From an uncultured Bacteroides sp. (GTDB taxonomy: Bacteria > Bacteroidota > Bacteroidia > Bacteroidales > Bacteroidaceae), in assembly GCA_946628545.1 (NCBI GenBank), contig CAMOWU010000004.1, positions 1 through 64,000 on the forward strand: a stretch of 64,000 nucleotides of DNA, read 5' to 3'. The position numbers were made by a program, and so were the translations under genes. Each line of letters opens with the position of its first letter. Within the stretch, counting starts at the first letter, position 1. The notes under the pieces are model-generated. The model saw nothing but the letters and a program-made list of their open reading frames with translations, was not told the origin of the DNA and searched no databases. Below, in pieces: positions 27,001 to 35,807 of this stretch.

Positions 27001-28706
27001 TGAACATAGTTTTCGAGTGAGTCGCTGATGTCGTAGTGCACCACCAGTCCTACGTCCTTTTTGTCCACTCCCATGCCGAAAGCCGATGTCGCGACGATGA
27101 CCTGTACTGTTCCGTTCATGAAATCGTTTTGGTTGGCCACTTTGTCTGCCGCGTCCATCTTGCCGTTGAAAGGCAGGGCTATGATCCCGTCCTTCTTCAG
27201 CCGTTCAGCCAGTACCTGTGTTTGTCTGGTTCTGGCCACATAGACGATGGTAGGGCATCGGTGGGCGAGTATAAGGTTTCTCAGCAAGTTGTATTTCTCG
27301 TTGGCCGTTTCGGCATGCAGCACTGAGTATCTGAGGTTCTTTCGTTCTGCTGTGGCTGCGAAGACTTTTAGTGTGATGTCCAGTTTCTGTTTGAAATAGT
27401 CACAGATGTCGCTGATTACCTTTTGTTTTGCAGTGGCGGTGAAGCAGCTGACGGCGATGGGCTGTGCTTGTTGTTTCTGCTCTTGCAGTTGCCTGATGAA
27501 GTCTCCGATGTAGAGGTAGTCGGTTCTGAAGTCCTGTCCCCAAGCCGAGAAGCAATGAGCCTCGTCGATGACGAATCGCACCACATTGCGTTTGATCAGT
27601 AGTTGCTGGATGGTGTTGCTTCGCAACATTTCCGGTGCGATATACAGCAAGTTGGCTGTTCCGTCGGCCACTTGGTTGATGGCTGCCGCCCTTTCCAGTG
27701 GGTCGAGCAGTCCGTTGATGGCCACTGCGTCGCTGATGCCCCTGCCCACAAGATTGTCCACTTGGTCTTTCATCAGACTTTGTAGGGGTGAGATGACGAC
27801 AGTCAGTCCGTGTATGTTTCGTCCTGCCATGAGTGCTGGCAGTTGGAAAGTAAGGCTTTTCCCTCCTCCCGTGGGGAAGATGGTGAGCAATGACTCGCCT
27901 TTGATGGCTGTTTCCACTGCCCGCTGCTGCATGGGTTCTCCGTCGAATAGCCGGAATTGGGTGTAGCCGAAGAAATCCCTCAGTCCTGCGTGTGCGTCAA
28001 GCCTTTGTCTGCAGTAGTCGCACTCTCCGCAGGGGGTATTGCAGATGAAGGTCATGACATTATTGATTTTGGGATAGTTGCGCAACACCCATGCAGGTGT
28101 GAGTGATTGTAGGTCGCCCGTAGCTATCACCGCCAGTGCGTAAGCCAGTTCTATGGGGTAGTGTTTGGCCACAGCCTCTATGTTGGCATTGGTGCAGATT
28201 TTCCCTGCATATTGCTGTCGTATCAGTCCGCCGAGGTTGGTCGTTTTGTTGGCTGGTATTTCCATCCAATCGAAGAACCCCTTGAATAGTTGGGTGTCGG
28301 CCAGGAGGTCATGGTAGATGGTTTTGCATTGGGGTGGGAGGGCTTTCCATGCTCTGACTTCATCGTGGAAAAGGTCTTTGGCCTTTTTTGCGTCGTTGAG
28401 GGGATTGTTGAGTTCGTCTGTTTGCAGTTTGTCGTCTTTCAGCAGTCGGTGGTAGGGCTTGCGAGGGAAGAGCAGGGGTGAGAGTGGTAGTGTGTCGATG
28501 ATGGTGAGGTGCTCTACTTGGAGGTTGAGGTATTTGAGGTCGTGGTTGATGATGTTGTGTCCGCATAGGGTGTGGCATTGGCTCACGAAATCGTAGAACT
28601 GCTGAGGTGATTGTGTGTGCAGCTCAGCGCCATCCTGACGGATCGCGCCGAAGTCCTGCACCTTCTTTGTGGAGAGACCTACCTCTGTGTCGATGAACAC
28701 CAACAT
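24042..28706 (-). CDS. DEDD exonuclease-RecQ-UvrD fusion helicase
   Basis: 1554 aa with two helicase engines and an N-terminal nuclease. Residues 1-110 have DEDD motifs (FIDTEVG at 4-10, GHNIINHDLKYL near 50, LNDAKKAKDLF near 103). The RecQ-type SF2 core has TGGGKS near 276 and DEAH near 380, a helicase-C end with QEAGRAGRD, then winged-helix-like regions. A UvrD/PcrA SF1 core follows, with GPGSGKT near 1050, DEAQDMG near 1155 and VGITRAKQQLY near 1430. It should process DNA ends or recombination intermediates. Similar long RecQ fusions occur in Bacteroidetes. Nothing within the gene suggests damage. The stop lies in a dispersed repeat. Confidence 0.92.
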   Translation of the reverse strand: MLVFIDTEVGLSTKKVQDFGAIRQDGAELHTQSPQQFYDFVSQCHTLCGHNIINHDLKYLNLQVEHLTIIDTLPLSPLLFPRKPYHRLLKDDKLQTDELNNPLNDAKKAKDLFHDEVRAWKALPPQCKTIYHDLLADTQLFKGFFDWMEIPANKTTNLGGLIRQQYAGKICTNANIEAVAKHYPIELAYALAVIATGDLQSLTPAWVLRNYPKINNVMTFICNTPCGECDYCRQRLDAHAGLRDFFGYTQFRLFDGEPMQQRAVETAIKGESLLTIFPTGGGKSLTFQLPALMAGRNIHGLTVVISPLQSLMKDQVDNLVGRGISDAVAINGLLDPLERAAAINQVADGTANLLYIAPEMLRSNTIQQLLIKRNVVRFVIDEAHCFSAWGQDFRTDYLYIGDFIRQLQEQKQQAQPIAVSCFTATAKQKVISDICDYFKQKLDITLKVFAATAERKNLRYSVLHAETANEKYNLLRNLILAHRCPTIVYVARTRQTQVLAERLKKDGIIALPFNGKMDAADKVANQNDFMNGTVQVIVATSAFGMGVDKKDVGLVVHYDISDSLENYVQEAGRAGRDPQMEAECYVLFDDGDLDKHFILLNQTKLSISEIQLVWKAIKDLTGKREKVSCSPLEIARQAGWDEEDKNAMETRVKGAVTALEQAGLITRGNNSPKIFATGIRVKSMDEARLRLNQSTLFDESTREQAARIIHSLISSRATADARGAEAESRIDYLADILGLKKENVVRCVNLMRQEGLLADTQDLMAFIDKANIAHGLIQTTRLEKFLLERIDREPQTFNYKQLNEEAQKAGHTRCTVKKIKTLLHFLLIKGYIRKMEHSGSGNVSIMAEANRQAIMTRYNQRVALCDFAAKTLERTANDKTVNFSLVEMLNQYNATLQNSMFGENEKATLGDMEEALLYLSKNDLLKIDGGFMVIYNTMQLQRKVERTRKYGKEQYKLLDEFYKQRIQQIHIVGAYANMMVSDYNAAMQFVSDYFLIDHKQFINKYFKGEKRTQITRNITPAKWQQIFGKLSDRQRQIIDDKQSKYIAVAAGPGSGKTLLLVHKLASLLLMEDVKHEQLLMLTFSRAAATEFKKRLMQLVGNAAHFVDIKTFHSYSFDLIGKYGTLEEVDTVVGRAAEMIENGEVEENKIAKSVLVIDEAQDMGADDYRLVKALMKRNEDMRVIAVGDDDQNIYAFRGSDSKYLQSITYEGEAKLYELTDNYRSAKAIVDYANNFAKYIPDRMKRNPIVAVNDEQGLVETALPERLLKLDTPHRGTTAVLTITNEQTIQVAHMLRRQGKNVQLVQATDGFHFINLAEVRYFFRQLKRAKGSSISQELWEDAKQRTIYTYANSKCLKVMQHFFSDFERTHQIYYYSDLHEFAIESSIEDFVNTENNTVFVSTIHKAKGREFDHVHLLTGGIQQMDNDMLRTIYVGITRAKQQLYIYKDTSFLNDCPSIVIPLTMRDVWLDFFRDKKKLILSLRSGDRLTYRNNLLFSAKGECIAVLSMGMKERIKQLQAKGFQVKEAEASYIIAWRPQEEKEEVAVCLANLVLERR

Positions 28707-28907
28707 GCTCTTTTTTAGTTAAGAGTTAAGAATTAAGAGTAAGAAAATAGCGATGAACTTCCATAATCTATAACTCCTCGATTCATTTTGCGAACACGAA
28801 TCTCGCTAATGACAGGAATGTTTTTGTCCCGAATTATCGAATTTGCGAATTTTGGGTGACTGCGGTGCGGTCAGGAATTGTCGTTTTTATTGCGAAAACG
28901 AATCTCG
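28707..28907. other. Spacer with partial GCGAACACGAAT repeat
   Basis: Between the RecQ fusion and GH97. It holds GTTAAGAGTTAAGAATTAAG (28718-28737) of the TTAAGA tandem family and then a diverged copy of the GCGAACACGAAT repeat that runs to about 28920, into the GH97 3' end. Confidence 0.55.
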
Positions 28908-30830
28908 CTAATCCTTGGCTTTTATGATGGCGACGTAGCCGCCGGCCTCAGCCAGTCGGATCTTGATGGGGCGGGATGCGTTAAGTTTGACTGTTTTCTT
29001 GACGACATCAGTCGGACGTTTGCCGTCGGCCCAATAAGTCATGGTGTAGTCGCCTTCGACGAGGAATGACGTGTCGAGCATGATGGTGCGTGGTTGGCTG
29101 TTGTTCATGACACCAATATACCATGTCTCGCCGTCCCTTTTAGCCATGGCGATGTGCTCGTCGGGTGATCCTTGCAGGAAACGAGTGTCGTCCCACGTCG
29201 TGGGAACGAGTTTGAGGAAGTCTGCCCCAGCTTGCTGGAGGATATGTTTGGGATGGTCGCATACCACGGTGTAAGGACTGTCGTAGATGACGAACTTGGC
29301 GAGTTCGGCGCATCGGGTGTTTGGCACGATGGCAGGTTGCTGTCCTTTGTGCTGACTGTATTTGACGTTGAGGAATCCTCCTGGCGTGTAGTCCATCGGA
29401 CCAGCCAGCATGCGGGTGAATGCCAGTTTGACGTTGTGTTCGGCTGTGAGTCCCGGATCCCATTTATTGTACTCGTTGCCCCTCACTCCTTCGCGGGTCA
29501 TCATGTTGGGCCAAGTGCGTTCTATTCCGTCGGGTTTGTATGCCCCGTGGAGGTCCACCATCAGGTGCCGTTTGGCCGCTTCGCTGATGATGCGTCTGTA
29601 CCAATTGACCATATACTGGTCCTGTCGGTCCATGAAGTCGATCTTTACTCCAGCCACGCCCCACTGTTGGTAGAGTTTGAAAGCCTCCTTGTAGGCATCG
29701 TTGCGGTTGACGTCGCTGCTGTAGAGCCATAGCCAGATGCGCACGTTCTTCTCCTTGGCGTAGCGCAAAATCTCGGGCATGTCGATTTGAGGTGCAGGTC
29801 GTGTGATGTCGGCCTCAGGACTGTTGTAAGGTCCGTACCATTGCCAGTCGATGAGCATATAGGGCCATCCTTCTTCGCTCGCCAAGTCGATATACTCCTT
29901 GATGACCGGCATTTCCATCTTCACCTCTCCGCTCCACCAGTGGTCCCAGGCGCAGAGTCCGGGCTGGATCCAACTGGGGTCTTCGATGGCGCAGGGTGGG
30001 TTGAGTGTGCGTATGAGTTCGCTCTCGATGAATCGTCCCGGGTTGTCGGCAATGAGAATCACTCTCCAGGGTGTGGTCAGTTCGTCGTCGAATCGGGCTT
30101 TGATGTTCTCGTTGCCAGGGAGAGGCGAAAGAGCCGTTTGCAGCAGACCGTCTTTCTTGCTGATCATGCTGCCGGGATAGTTGTTGATGTCGGCTTCGGT
30201 GATAGCGAGCCATCGCTGGGGTGCTGTCTCCACCAATAGTGGCATGCCGGCGAGTGTCTGAGGGCGTATGTCGGCAATAGCCGTTTTCACGAACTCCTTC
30301 TCTTGCGACGACACGTGGTTCTCGTAGTCAGCCACCCATGCCTGGGCTGTGGCTGGAAGGTTGAAGGCCGTCAGTTCTCGGGTGATCTCCCGGGTGACCA
30401 GTCTGTGGTCGTCGAAGAGGTGATAGCGGAAAGCCACACCTTCGTCGAAGACCCTGATCTCAAGATTCATCTTCCTTCGGTTGCCCCCTTGTTCTTGCAA
30501 TGTCAGTGTGGTAGCGTTCCATCGGGCATTGACCTTTGCGTGTCTGTTTTTCACCACAGGGGTCCATTGCTCTTGGTCAGGCTTGATTTCGGGTTTGGCG
30601 GTGAGGATGAGGCTGTCGCCCATGAGTCGTTCTCCTGCCAGTTCAAATCCGAGAGGTGAGTCATCGACCAGAATCTGGTCGTGATAGACGATGCGGTAGT
30701 TCAGTTGGTTGGCGTAATCCACCTGCATCTTGATATGTCCGTTGGGTGAGGTGACGGTGACCTCTTGTGCTCTGGATGTCGTGAAGAGGCAAGTCGTCAG
30801 GAATAGGAGAGTGAATGATAGTCTGTTCAT
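28908..30830 (-). CDS. Secreted GH97 family glycoside hydrolase
   Basis: 640 aa, close to the family length. Signal peptide 1-21 (MNRLSFTLLFLTTCLFTTSRA). The GH97 N-terminal beta-sandwich is followed by a TIM-barrel with WDHWWSGEVKMEMP, GWPYMLIDWQWYGP, GVKIDFMDRQDQYMVNWY and MTREGVRGNEYNKWD, and a C-terminal beta domain. GH97 members are alpha-glucosidases (SusB type, inverting) or alpha-galactosidases (retaining). The Asp-rich GVKIDFMDR strand fits the retaining type, but I am not certain. Stands alone on the minus strand. Confidence 0.93.
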   Translation of the reverse strand: MNRLSFTLLFLTTCLFTTSRAQEVTVTSPNGHIKMQVDYANQLNYRIVYHDQILVDDSPLGFELAGERLMGDSLILTAKPEIKPDQEQWTPVVKNRHAKVNARWNATTLTLQEQGGNRRKMNLEIRVFDEGVAFRYHLFDDHRLVTREITRELTAFNLPATAQAWVADYENHVSSQEKEFVKTAIADIRPQTLAGMPLLVETAPQRWLAITEADINNYPGSMISKKDGLLQTALSPLPGNENIKARFDDELTTPWRVILIADNPGRFIESELIRTLNPPCAIEDPSWIQPGLCAWDHWWSGEVKMEMPVIKEYIDLASEEGWPYMLIDWQWYGPYNSPEADITRPAPQIDMPEILRYAKEKNVRIWLWLYSSDVNRNDAYKEAFKLYQQWGVAGVKIDFMDRQDQYMVNWYRRIISEAAKRHLMVDLHGAYKPDGIERTWPNMMTREGVRGNEYNKWDPGLTAEHNVKLAFTRMLAGPMDYTPGGFLNVKYSQHKGQQPAIVPNTRCAELAKFVIYDSPYTVVCDHPKHILQQAGADFLKLVPTTWDDTRFLQGSPDEHIAMAKRDGETWYIGVMNNSQPRTIMLDTSFLVEGDYTMTYWADGKRPTDVVKKTVKLNASRPIKIRLAEAGGYVAIIKAKD

Positions 30831-30859
30831 ATTCGTTGCGTTAGGTTGGAATTAGAGTG

Positions 30860-30867
30860 CAAATATA
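30860..30867 (-). promoter_or_regulatory. Promoter -7 element of the GH97 gene
   Basis: TATATTTG on the minus strand fits TAnnTTTG, 30 nt upstream of the GH97 start. Confidence 0.5.
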
Positions 30868-31117
30868 AGCATTTATTTGTAGATAGTATGGCAGGGATGT
30901 TGCATTTTTAGAAATCAAGAGGGGGTGTATGGGATATTGAGGTCTTTTCACCGTCGGCGGAACCGGTGGGCTTGATGCGGGCTTGGAGCTTTTCAGAGCC
31001 GCGCTGCGGATTTGCACTCAACCTGGATGATATAAAAAATGGGGTGCGTCCTCTGGAGGCATCTCACGTAGGTTTATACCCCACCCCTGCCCCTCCCCTT
31101 AGAGGGGAGGGGAGTTT

Positions 31118-31155
31118 TTATGCGTCCTCTGGACGCATCGCAGGCAAGATGCCTG
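31118..31155. repeat. Dispersed repeat, GGACGCATCGCAGGCAAGAT (copy 2)
   Basis: Matches 20694-20728 closely (CTCTGGACGCATCGCAGGCA, AGATGCCTGCG). It lies between the GAGGGG stretch and the paired TGATGCTTCTCTGCTGGAGA copies. Confidence 0.65.
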
Positions 31156-31335
31156 CGTACCCAGCTGATGCTTCTCTGCTGGAGATTGCACCCCCGAGGG
31201 TGCAAACCCTGCCAGTCCTCAACCCTGCTGATGCTTCTCTGCTGGAGATTGCACTGCCGGCGGAATGGGCGGTCAGAAGTCTTATGTTTTTTTAGGAAAA
31301 AAAAGAAAAAAAGATGACATTTCATTAGAAATGTT

Positions 31336-31343
31336 TATATTTG
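31336..31343 (+). promoter_or_regulatory. Promoter -7 element of the secreted repeat protein
   Basis: TATATTTG fits TAnnTTTG. It gives a leader of about 160 nt that includes the GGACGCGAC palindrome. No clear -33 element. Confidence 0.45.
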
Positions 31344-31449
31344 CAGGGTAAAACCTAACTAATTCTTAGAATTGACAAAAAACGTCATTCGCAATATTGA
31401 CAAAACCTTGTGAATTTAACGGACGCGACAAACCTTGTGGATTATTAAC

Positions 31450-31469
31450 GGACGCGACACGTCGCGTCC
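31450..31469. repeat. Dispersed 20-bp palindrome GGACGCGAC-AC-GTCGCGTCC (copy 1)
   Basis: A 9-bp stem with a 2-nt loop followed by CTACAT. Two further copies (40612-40631, 56733-56752) share this and, with each other, about 35 nt of upstream flank. Confidence 0.8.
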
Positions 31470-31508
31470 CTACATCGACAAACCGTTTAACTGAAAATCA
31501 ATAAGCTT

Positions 31509-33953
31509 ATGAGAAAATTGTTTACCTTTATCGCCTTTGCAATGTTGCTGGTATGCAACAGCAGTTGGGCACAGGACTTCAATGACGCTATCGTTGAAGA
31601 AGCTAAGGATGACTATGAGCGTACGAACCTCGTGTATTCCATCACTGAGGTTGCTGGCAAACTGGGAGTGACTGCCGCAGAACTCGCTACCGCCCTCACC
31701 GACTGGATTCCCACCGAGGAATATTCCACTCCCCGCAGCGACTTGTTCTCGCTGATCCAGAGCGATGGAACGGCTACTACTACACCTACTGCCTCTTGGG
31801 GCGGCTACTACATGGACAAATCCGGTAACCTGAGCAACTGGGGAACCGACGGCTACTGGTTCGTACATCCCGATTGGGACATCGAGGCCGATGAACTTTA
31901 TCTCTGTGTGGGCCAGAACCCCACCAAACCCCTGATGCCCGGTGAGACCGTCAGTTGCGTCATCGCCATGACCCTTTATGGCACACAGGTGACCTTCGGT
32001 ATCTCGTTGACCATCAAGGAGGCTGCTGGTATCGACAAGACTCCGACGACCACCCTTTCAGACCTCGAGATTGTGGGCCGCACAAAGTATGCCATCACCC
32101 AAGCCCCCAACACCGAATGGTATAACGAACCCAACTGGGTGGAGGTGCCAGGCATGGCCGCAGCCTTGGGCATCGACGAAGACTACTTCGCCGAGAAGAT
32201 GCGCTACATCATCTATGCCAAGAAGTTTGATTACGAGACAGAGACATGGAGCAACCAGCTCGTCAACGACCTGACCGCCACTCCTTCACCTGGTTTCTGG
32301 TTTGGCACAGGTGTGCAATATGAGGGTGAGTTGGAGGAAGACCCTGAGCTTCAGCACGCCAACTACGGCGACACTGACAAGTTCTGGGTGGCCTCGCTGA
32401 CCTATCTGCCAGGCGACACCATCTATTGCACCATCGGTCAGTATGCTTACACCCCCTGGACCCTTGGCGAGACCCATCATGCCGAGATCTACTTCATCTA
32501 TGGCAGCAAGGCATGGGTGATTGACTACGAGGTGACCGTGGATGTCAACCTCACCGATGTGATCGACAACTACACCCCTGTGGGTTCGGAAGCCATTGAA
32601 TTCAGTCGCGATCCCCGCGATGGTTGGACTACAGTGGAGAAGAAAGAGATTGACGCAGAGGCCATCTATCAGTTGCTTGGTGCCGAGAGCATCTACGACA
32701 TCAGGGTAGCCACCAACGACCAGTATGGTGCCTTGACCGAGGCCTATACCGCCGACACCACGGGCTTCTGGTTCCTGCCCGACGGTAAGGTGACAGGCTA
32801 CAGCACAGGAACAACCAGTTTCTATGTGAACTACGTAGCCGACAGCCTACGTTTTGAGATCGGCAACATGCCCGACGCCTTCAATGGCGGTGAGGAATGC
32901 GTAGCCACCATCTATTTCATCAAGGACGACAAGTACTATGAGTTCCAGTTCAAGGTGACGATGCAGAAGCCCGAGTACACCATTGAGAACTGCGAGGTGA
33001 CCGAGATGGACCTGAAGGTCAATCTGGTGCCATCCGCTGAGGGTGGTGCCTGGGAGATAGGCCAGACCGACATGACAGCCTTTGAGGAAGTGCTTGGTAC
33101 GTCGAAGGGCGTGCTTTATGGTTTGGATTCCGCCGGTGGTTTGACCAATGCTTATTCAGTGAGCGAGGCCAACGGCGGTACCACAGGTGGTGGTTTCTGG
33201 ATGTCGCCAGAAGATGAGAACCACTATGCCTACGCCGCTGGCTATAGCGGAGAAGGCGCATTCGCCATGTGGTACTACGAGAGTCAGATCCACTGGTTTG
33301 TGGTGCCTGGTTTCCGTCAGCCCGGTCAGACGACCACTGCCACCTTCTATATCTTCAACCTTTGGGACGGCAAAGCCCTGAAGTTGAACACCACCCTGCG
33401 CTTCGTCAGTCAGGACACCGAGGTGAAGACCATCGCCGATGAGGATGTGGCCCTGCAAGGGCGTGATCCTGAGACCAACGACTACTACGAGACCGAGTTC
33501 GACCTCACTCCTTGCGCCACAAGGTTTGGCCTGACCCTTGACGACCTTCTTGCTTCAGGTACCTGGATGGCACAGGATGCTGACGGTTATCTGATTTCCG
33601 ACAACTTCGACGTCATCTACGGTTTCTTCTTCGACGAGAACGGTGCAGCAGTGCCCAGCATGGATGAGGCCGCCTTCACCGTGGGGTACTCCGAGGATGG
33701 AACGATGCGCGCCTACATCATCGACGACGCCAACGTGGATAAAGAGTATAAGACCACACTCTACGTCTATTACAACAACAGGTACTATGGCTTCAACATC
33801 ACCATCGGCGGTGAGGAGACAGCCATCAAGGCAGTTGAGAGCAAGGACGTGAAGTCGGAGCGCATCTACGACCTTTCTGGCCGCGAGGTGAAAGTGCCTG
33901 GCAAGGGCTTGTATATCCGCAGCGGGAAGAAGTTCTTGAAAGTTAAGAATTAA
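31509..33953 (+). CDS. Secreted five-repeat protein with T9SS-like tail (DUF4859-like)
   Basis: 814 aa. Signal peptide 1-21 (ends SSWA-QD). Then about five degenerate domains of 130-170 residues, near 22-165, 170-345, 350-490, 495-640 and 642-775. Most have a short LG-containing helix, then a G(F/Y)W(F/M) motif and a late YFIYGSKAWVIDYEV-type strand pair. I believe these are DUF4859-type; no catalytic motif is seen, so glycan or surface binding is likely. The end IYDLSGREVKVPGKGLYIR and then SGKKFLKVKN is the T9SS-like sorting tail seen in Prevotella. The gene has its own promoter and repeats on both sides. Confidence 0.85.
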   Translation: MRKLFTFIAFAMLLVCNSSWAQDFNDAIVEEAKDDYERTNLVYSITEVAGKLGVTAAELATALTDWIPTEEYSTPRSDLFSLIQSDGTATTTPTASWGGYYMDKSGNLSNWGTDGYWFVHPDWDIEADELYLCVGQNPTKPLMPGETVSCVIAMTLYGTQVTFGISLTIKEAAGIDKTPTTTLSDLEIVGRTKYAITQAPNTEWYNEPNWVEVPGMAAALGIDEDYFAEKMRYIIYAKKFDYETETWSNQLVNDLTATPSPGFWFGTGVQYEGELEEDPELQHANYGDTDKFWVASLTYLPGDTIYCTIGQYAYTPWTLGETHHAEIYFIYGSKAWVIDYEVTVDVNLTDVIDNYTPVGSEAIEFSRDPRDGWTTVEKKEIDAEAIYQLLGAESIYDIRVATNDQYGALTEAYTADTTGFWFLPDGKVTGYSTGTTSFYVNYVADSLRFEIGNMPDAFNGGEECVATIYFIKDDKYYEFQFKVTMQKPEYTIENCEVTEMDLKVNLVPSAEGGAWEIGQTDMTAFEEVLGTSKGVLYGLDSAGGLTNAYSVSEANGGTTGGGFWMSPEDENHYAYAAGYSGEGAFAMWYYESQIHWFVVPGFRQPGQTTTATFYIFNLWDGKALKLNTTLRFVSQDTEVKTIADEDVALQGRDPETNDYYETEFDLTPCATRFGLTLDDLLASGTWMAQDADGYLISDNFDVIYGFFFDENGAAVPSMDEAAFTVGYSEDGTMRAYIIDDANVDKEYKTTLYVYYNNRYYGFNITIGGEETAIKAVESKDVKSERIYDLSGREVKVPGKGLYIRSGKKFLKVKN

Positions 33954-34082
33954 GAGTTAAGAGTTAAGAAATTTAGACTTTAGGCTTTAGACTTTAGACT
34001 TTAGTTGAGAAAAAGGACCCCACCCCTGCCCCTCCCCTCGAAGGGGTGGGGAGTGGGGTATGTCTGAAAATGGAGAGGTTTT
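33954..34082. repeat. TTAAGA / AGACTTTAG tandem tract and CCCCTCCCCTCGAAGGGG palindrome
   Basis: GTTAAGAGTTAAGAAATTTA and GACTTTAGGCTTTAGACTTT are followed by an imperfect CCCCTCC...GGGTGGGG stem (34017-34056). The same succession recurs at 38066-38218. Confidence 0.7.
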
Positions 34083-35078
34083 ATGGGCAGCAAGAATGTT
34101 GAAATCGAGGTTGTGGGTGTGGCTTCGGCCATGCATTTCCTGGTGGATGCACTTTGCGTTTGCTGCCTGTATATGCTATTGGAACCCCTGCCTTTGACAC
34201 CTGTGGTGTCGGTCATTGTCACTTACAATGTGCTGGCTTTCCTGACACAGCCCTTGACGGGTCTGCTTGCCGATAGTGTCAGGCGACCGCATTTGCTGTT
34301 GCTCGTCTCCATCTTGCTCTTGGCTTTTGCTGTGCTGCTGAGCGTCATTGTCGTGATGACTCGTGCTGGTGAGATGCCTTTCTTTTATGCTGTAGCATTC
34401 CTGTTGGGTCTTGGCAACTCGTTCTTCCATGTTTGGGGCGGCAAGCAGGTGGCGTTGAAGACGTGCAATGATATCCGTTCGCTGGGTGTTTTTGTCTCCA
34501 CCGGTGTGATGGGACTGGCTGTCGGTTATGTGTTTTACTCGTGGCTGCTGCTGTGCCTGTTGCTTTTGTCGCTGAATGTGTTGGCGCTGGTTTATGTCTG
34601 GGAGGAGGATAGACGCTATAGATGGGATAGACGCAATAGATATGATAGCGGCAATAGATATGGCGACGAGAAGGTTTTCTCGCTTCCTTTGGTTTTGCTC
34701 TTCGTGGTTTTGCTGATGGTGGCGGTGATGCTTCGTTCGCTGGTAAGTGAGTGCTTCACATCCGATGGGGTGGTGAGCGGCAGTGAGATGACGCTGTTGG
34801 TGGGTTGTGTTGCGATGCTGGGCAAGATGGCCGGTGGTTGGTTGGCACGCGGGTTGGGATGGGTCAAGTCGTTGGCCTTGATTCTTCTTGGCGTGCTGGT
34901 GGGCTGGTTCATGCGCGGTCAGGGTGTTGCTCTGGCGCTTGTGGGACTATTTGTCGTCAACTGTTCGATGCCTATCACGCTTTGGCTCGCCAACGTGGTG
35001 CTGAAAGGTCGTGAAGGTCTGGCCTTCGGACTGCTCGCCGCGGCACTGATTCCTGGGTACTTGATTTCTCAAATATAG
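34083..35078 (+). CDS. MFS-like membrane transporter with repeat-derived cytoplasmic loop
   Basis: 331 aa, about 10-11 membrane segments, MFS-like: TGLLADSVRRPH near 57-68 resembles the loop 2-3 motif of the superfamily. The substrate is unknown. The central loop (about 176-198: RRYRWDRRNRYDSGNRYGDE) is Arg/Asp/Tyr-rich. It is encoded by GATAGACGC/GATATGATAG-type tandem units, like those in nearby non-coding DNA, so the loop looks like an in-frame repeat insertion. It is shorter than the usual 400 aa of MFS. It probably forms an operon with the next three small membrane genes. Confidence 0.7.
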   Translation: MGSKNVEIEVVGVASAMHFLVDALCVCCLYMLLEPLPLTPVVSVIVTYNVLAFLTQPLTGLLADSVRRPHLLLLVSILLLAFAVLLSVIVVMTRAGEMPFFYAVAFLLGLGNSFFHVWGGKQVALKTCNDIRSLGVFVSTGVMGLAVGYVFYSWLLLCLLLLSLNVLALVYVWEEDRRYRWDRRNRYDSGNRYGDEKVFSLPLVLLFVVLLMVAVMLRSLVSECFTSDGVVSGSEMTLLVGCVAMLGKMAGGWLARGLGWVKSLALILLGVLVGWFMRGQGVALALVGLFVVNCSMPITLWLANVVLKGREGLAFGLLAAALIPGYLISQI

Positions 35079-35093
35079 AGTGCTGTGACCTCC

Positions 35094-35417
35094 ATGTGGT
35101 TGACTTTGAGTCTTTGCCTTCTTGGCACCGTCATCATTGAGTATGGCGTGTTGCTGTTGCTCCTTGAGCGGCGGAAGAAGGTGCTGTGGGCATCGGTGGT
35201 GATGAATGTGCTGACCAATGTGCCGCTGAACCTGTGGCTGATGTCGATTGATGGTGGCTGGGATGCTGTGGCGGTAGGTGAACTGGTGGTGCTTGTCGTT
35301 GAGACGCTGGGTTATCTGCTGGTGACCCGACGGTGGCCGATGGCATTTGTTTACAGTCTGTTGTGCAATGCCTTCAGTTTTCTCACAGGGCTGCTGATAC
35401 AGTTCGTTTTCTATTAA
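35094..35417 (+). CDS. Small membrane protein (about 4 TM segments)
   Basis: 107 aa from ATG 35094 (a GTG at 35085 is alternative). Segments near 1-20, 28-50, 60-80 and 83-105. No known family recognised. It begins 16 nt after the MFS-like gene, so is likely co-transcribed and could be a partner subunit. Confidence 0.7.
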   Translation: MWLTLSLCLLGTVIIEYGVLLLLLERRKKVLWASVVMNVLTNVPLNLWLMSIDGGWDAVAVGELVVLVVETLGYLLVTRRWPMAFVYSLLCNAFSFLTGLLIQFVFY

Positions 35418-35460
35418 AAGAGAATGAAGATAAACTATAAACTCATTTAATATCGCGATT

Positions 35461-35805
35461 ATGGAATTACAGTTATTAGATCTTATTGGCCCAGGAGGAC
35501 GACGTCCCCGTCGTCCCGTACGACCAATCGACACGTTGGTGTCCAAGACAGATACAGTGAAACAACCTGTGCTTGAGGACACGGTGCATCAGAAGGTTGA
35601 CACCCTTGTGGAGAAAGCCGATACGGTAGTTGGTAAGAAAGACAGCGCAAGTCTCAGTACTACGATTTCGGCAGGGGCAGCCAATCATTTGGCCGATGCG
35701 GCTTCATCCTCCAATTCCCTGGGGCTGTTTCTGGTGCTTGCCGCTCTGGTGCTCTGCTTTGGCGGGTTGGTGTTCTTCAGAAAGCATTTCTCGAAGAAGA
35801 ATTAA
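35461..35805 (+). CDS. Single-pass membrane protein with Pro/Arg-rich start
   Basis: 114 aa. The start MELQLLDLIGPGGRRPRRPV is Pro/Arg-rich, a polar Ser/Thr/Asp middle has three (V/T)DT(L/V)V(S/E)K-like pieces, and a hydrophobic segment SLGLFLVLAALVLCFGGLVF (about 86-105) is followed by RKHFSKKN. It looks like a type II or tail-anchored protein. Function unknown; similar in layout to the small gene at 35966. Confidence 0.65.
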   Translation: MELQLLDLIGPGGRRPRRPVRPIDTLVSKTDTVKQPVLEDTVHQKVDTLVEKADTVVGKKDSASLSTTISAGAANHLADAASSSNSLGLFLVLAALVLCFGGLVFFRKHFSKKN

Positions 35806-35807
35806 GG

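Larger units (their letters stand above)
30868..31508. other. Intergenic region with dispersed repeats and a promoter
   Basis: No supported gene. It contains a GAGGGG-type inverted stretch (31077-31116), the GGACGCATCGCAGGCAAGAT repeat (31118-31155), two direct copies of TGATGCTTCTCTGCTGGAGA (31163 and 31228), the GGACGCGAC palindrome (31450-31469) and TATATTTG (31336-31343) ahead of the secreted repeat protein. Confidence 0.6.
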
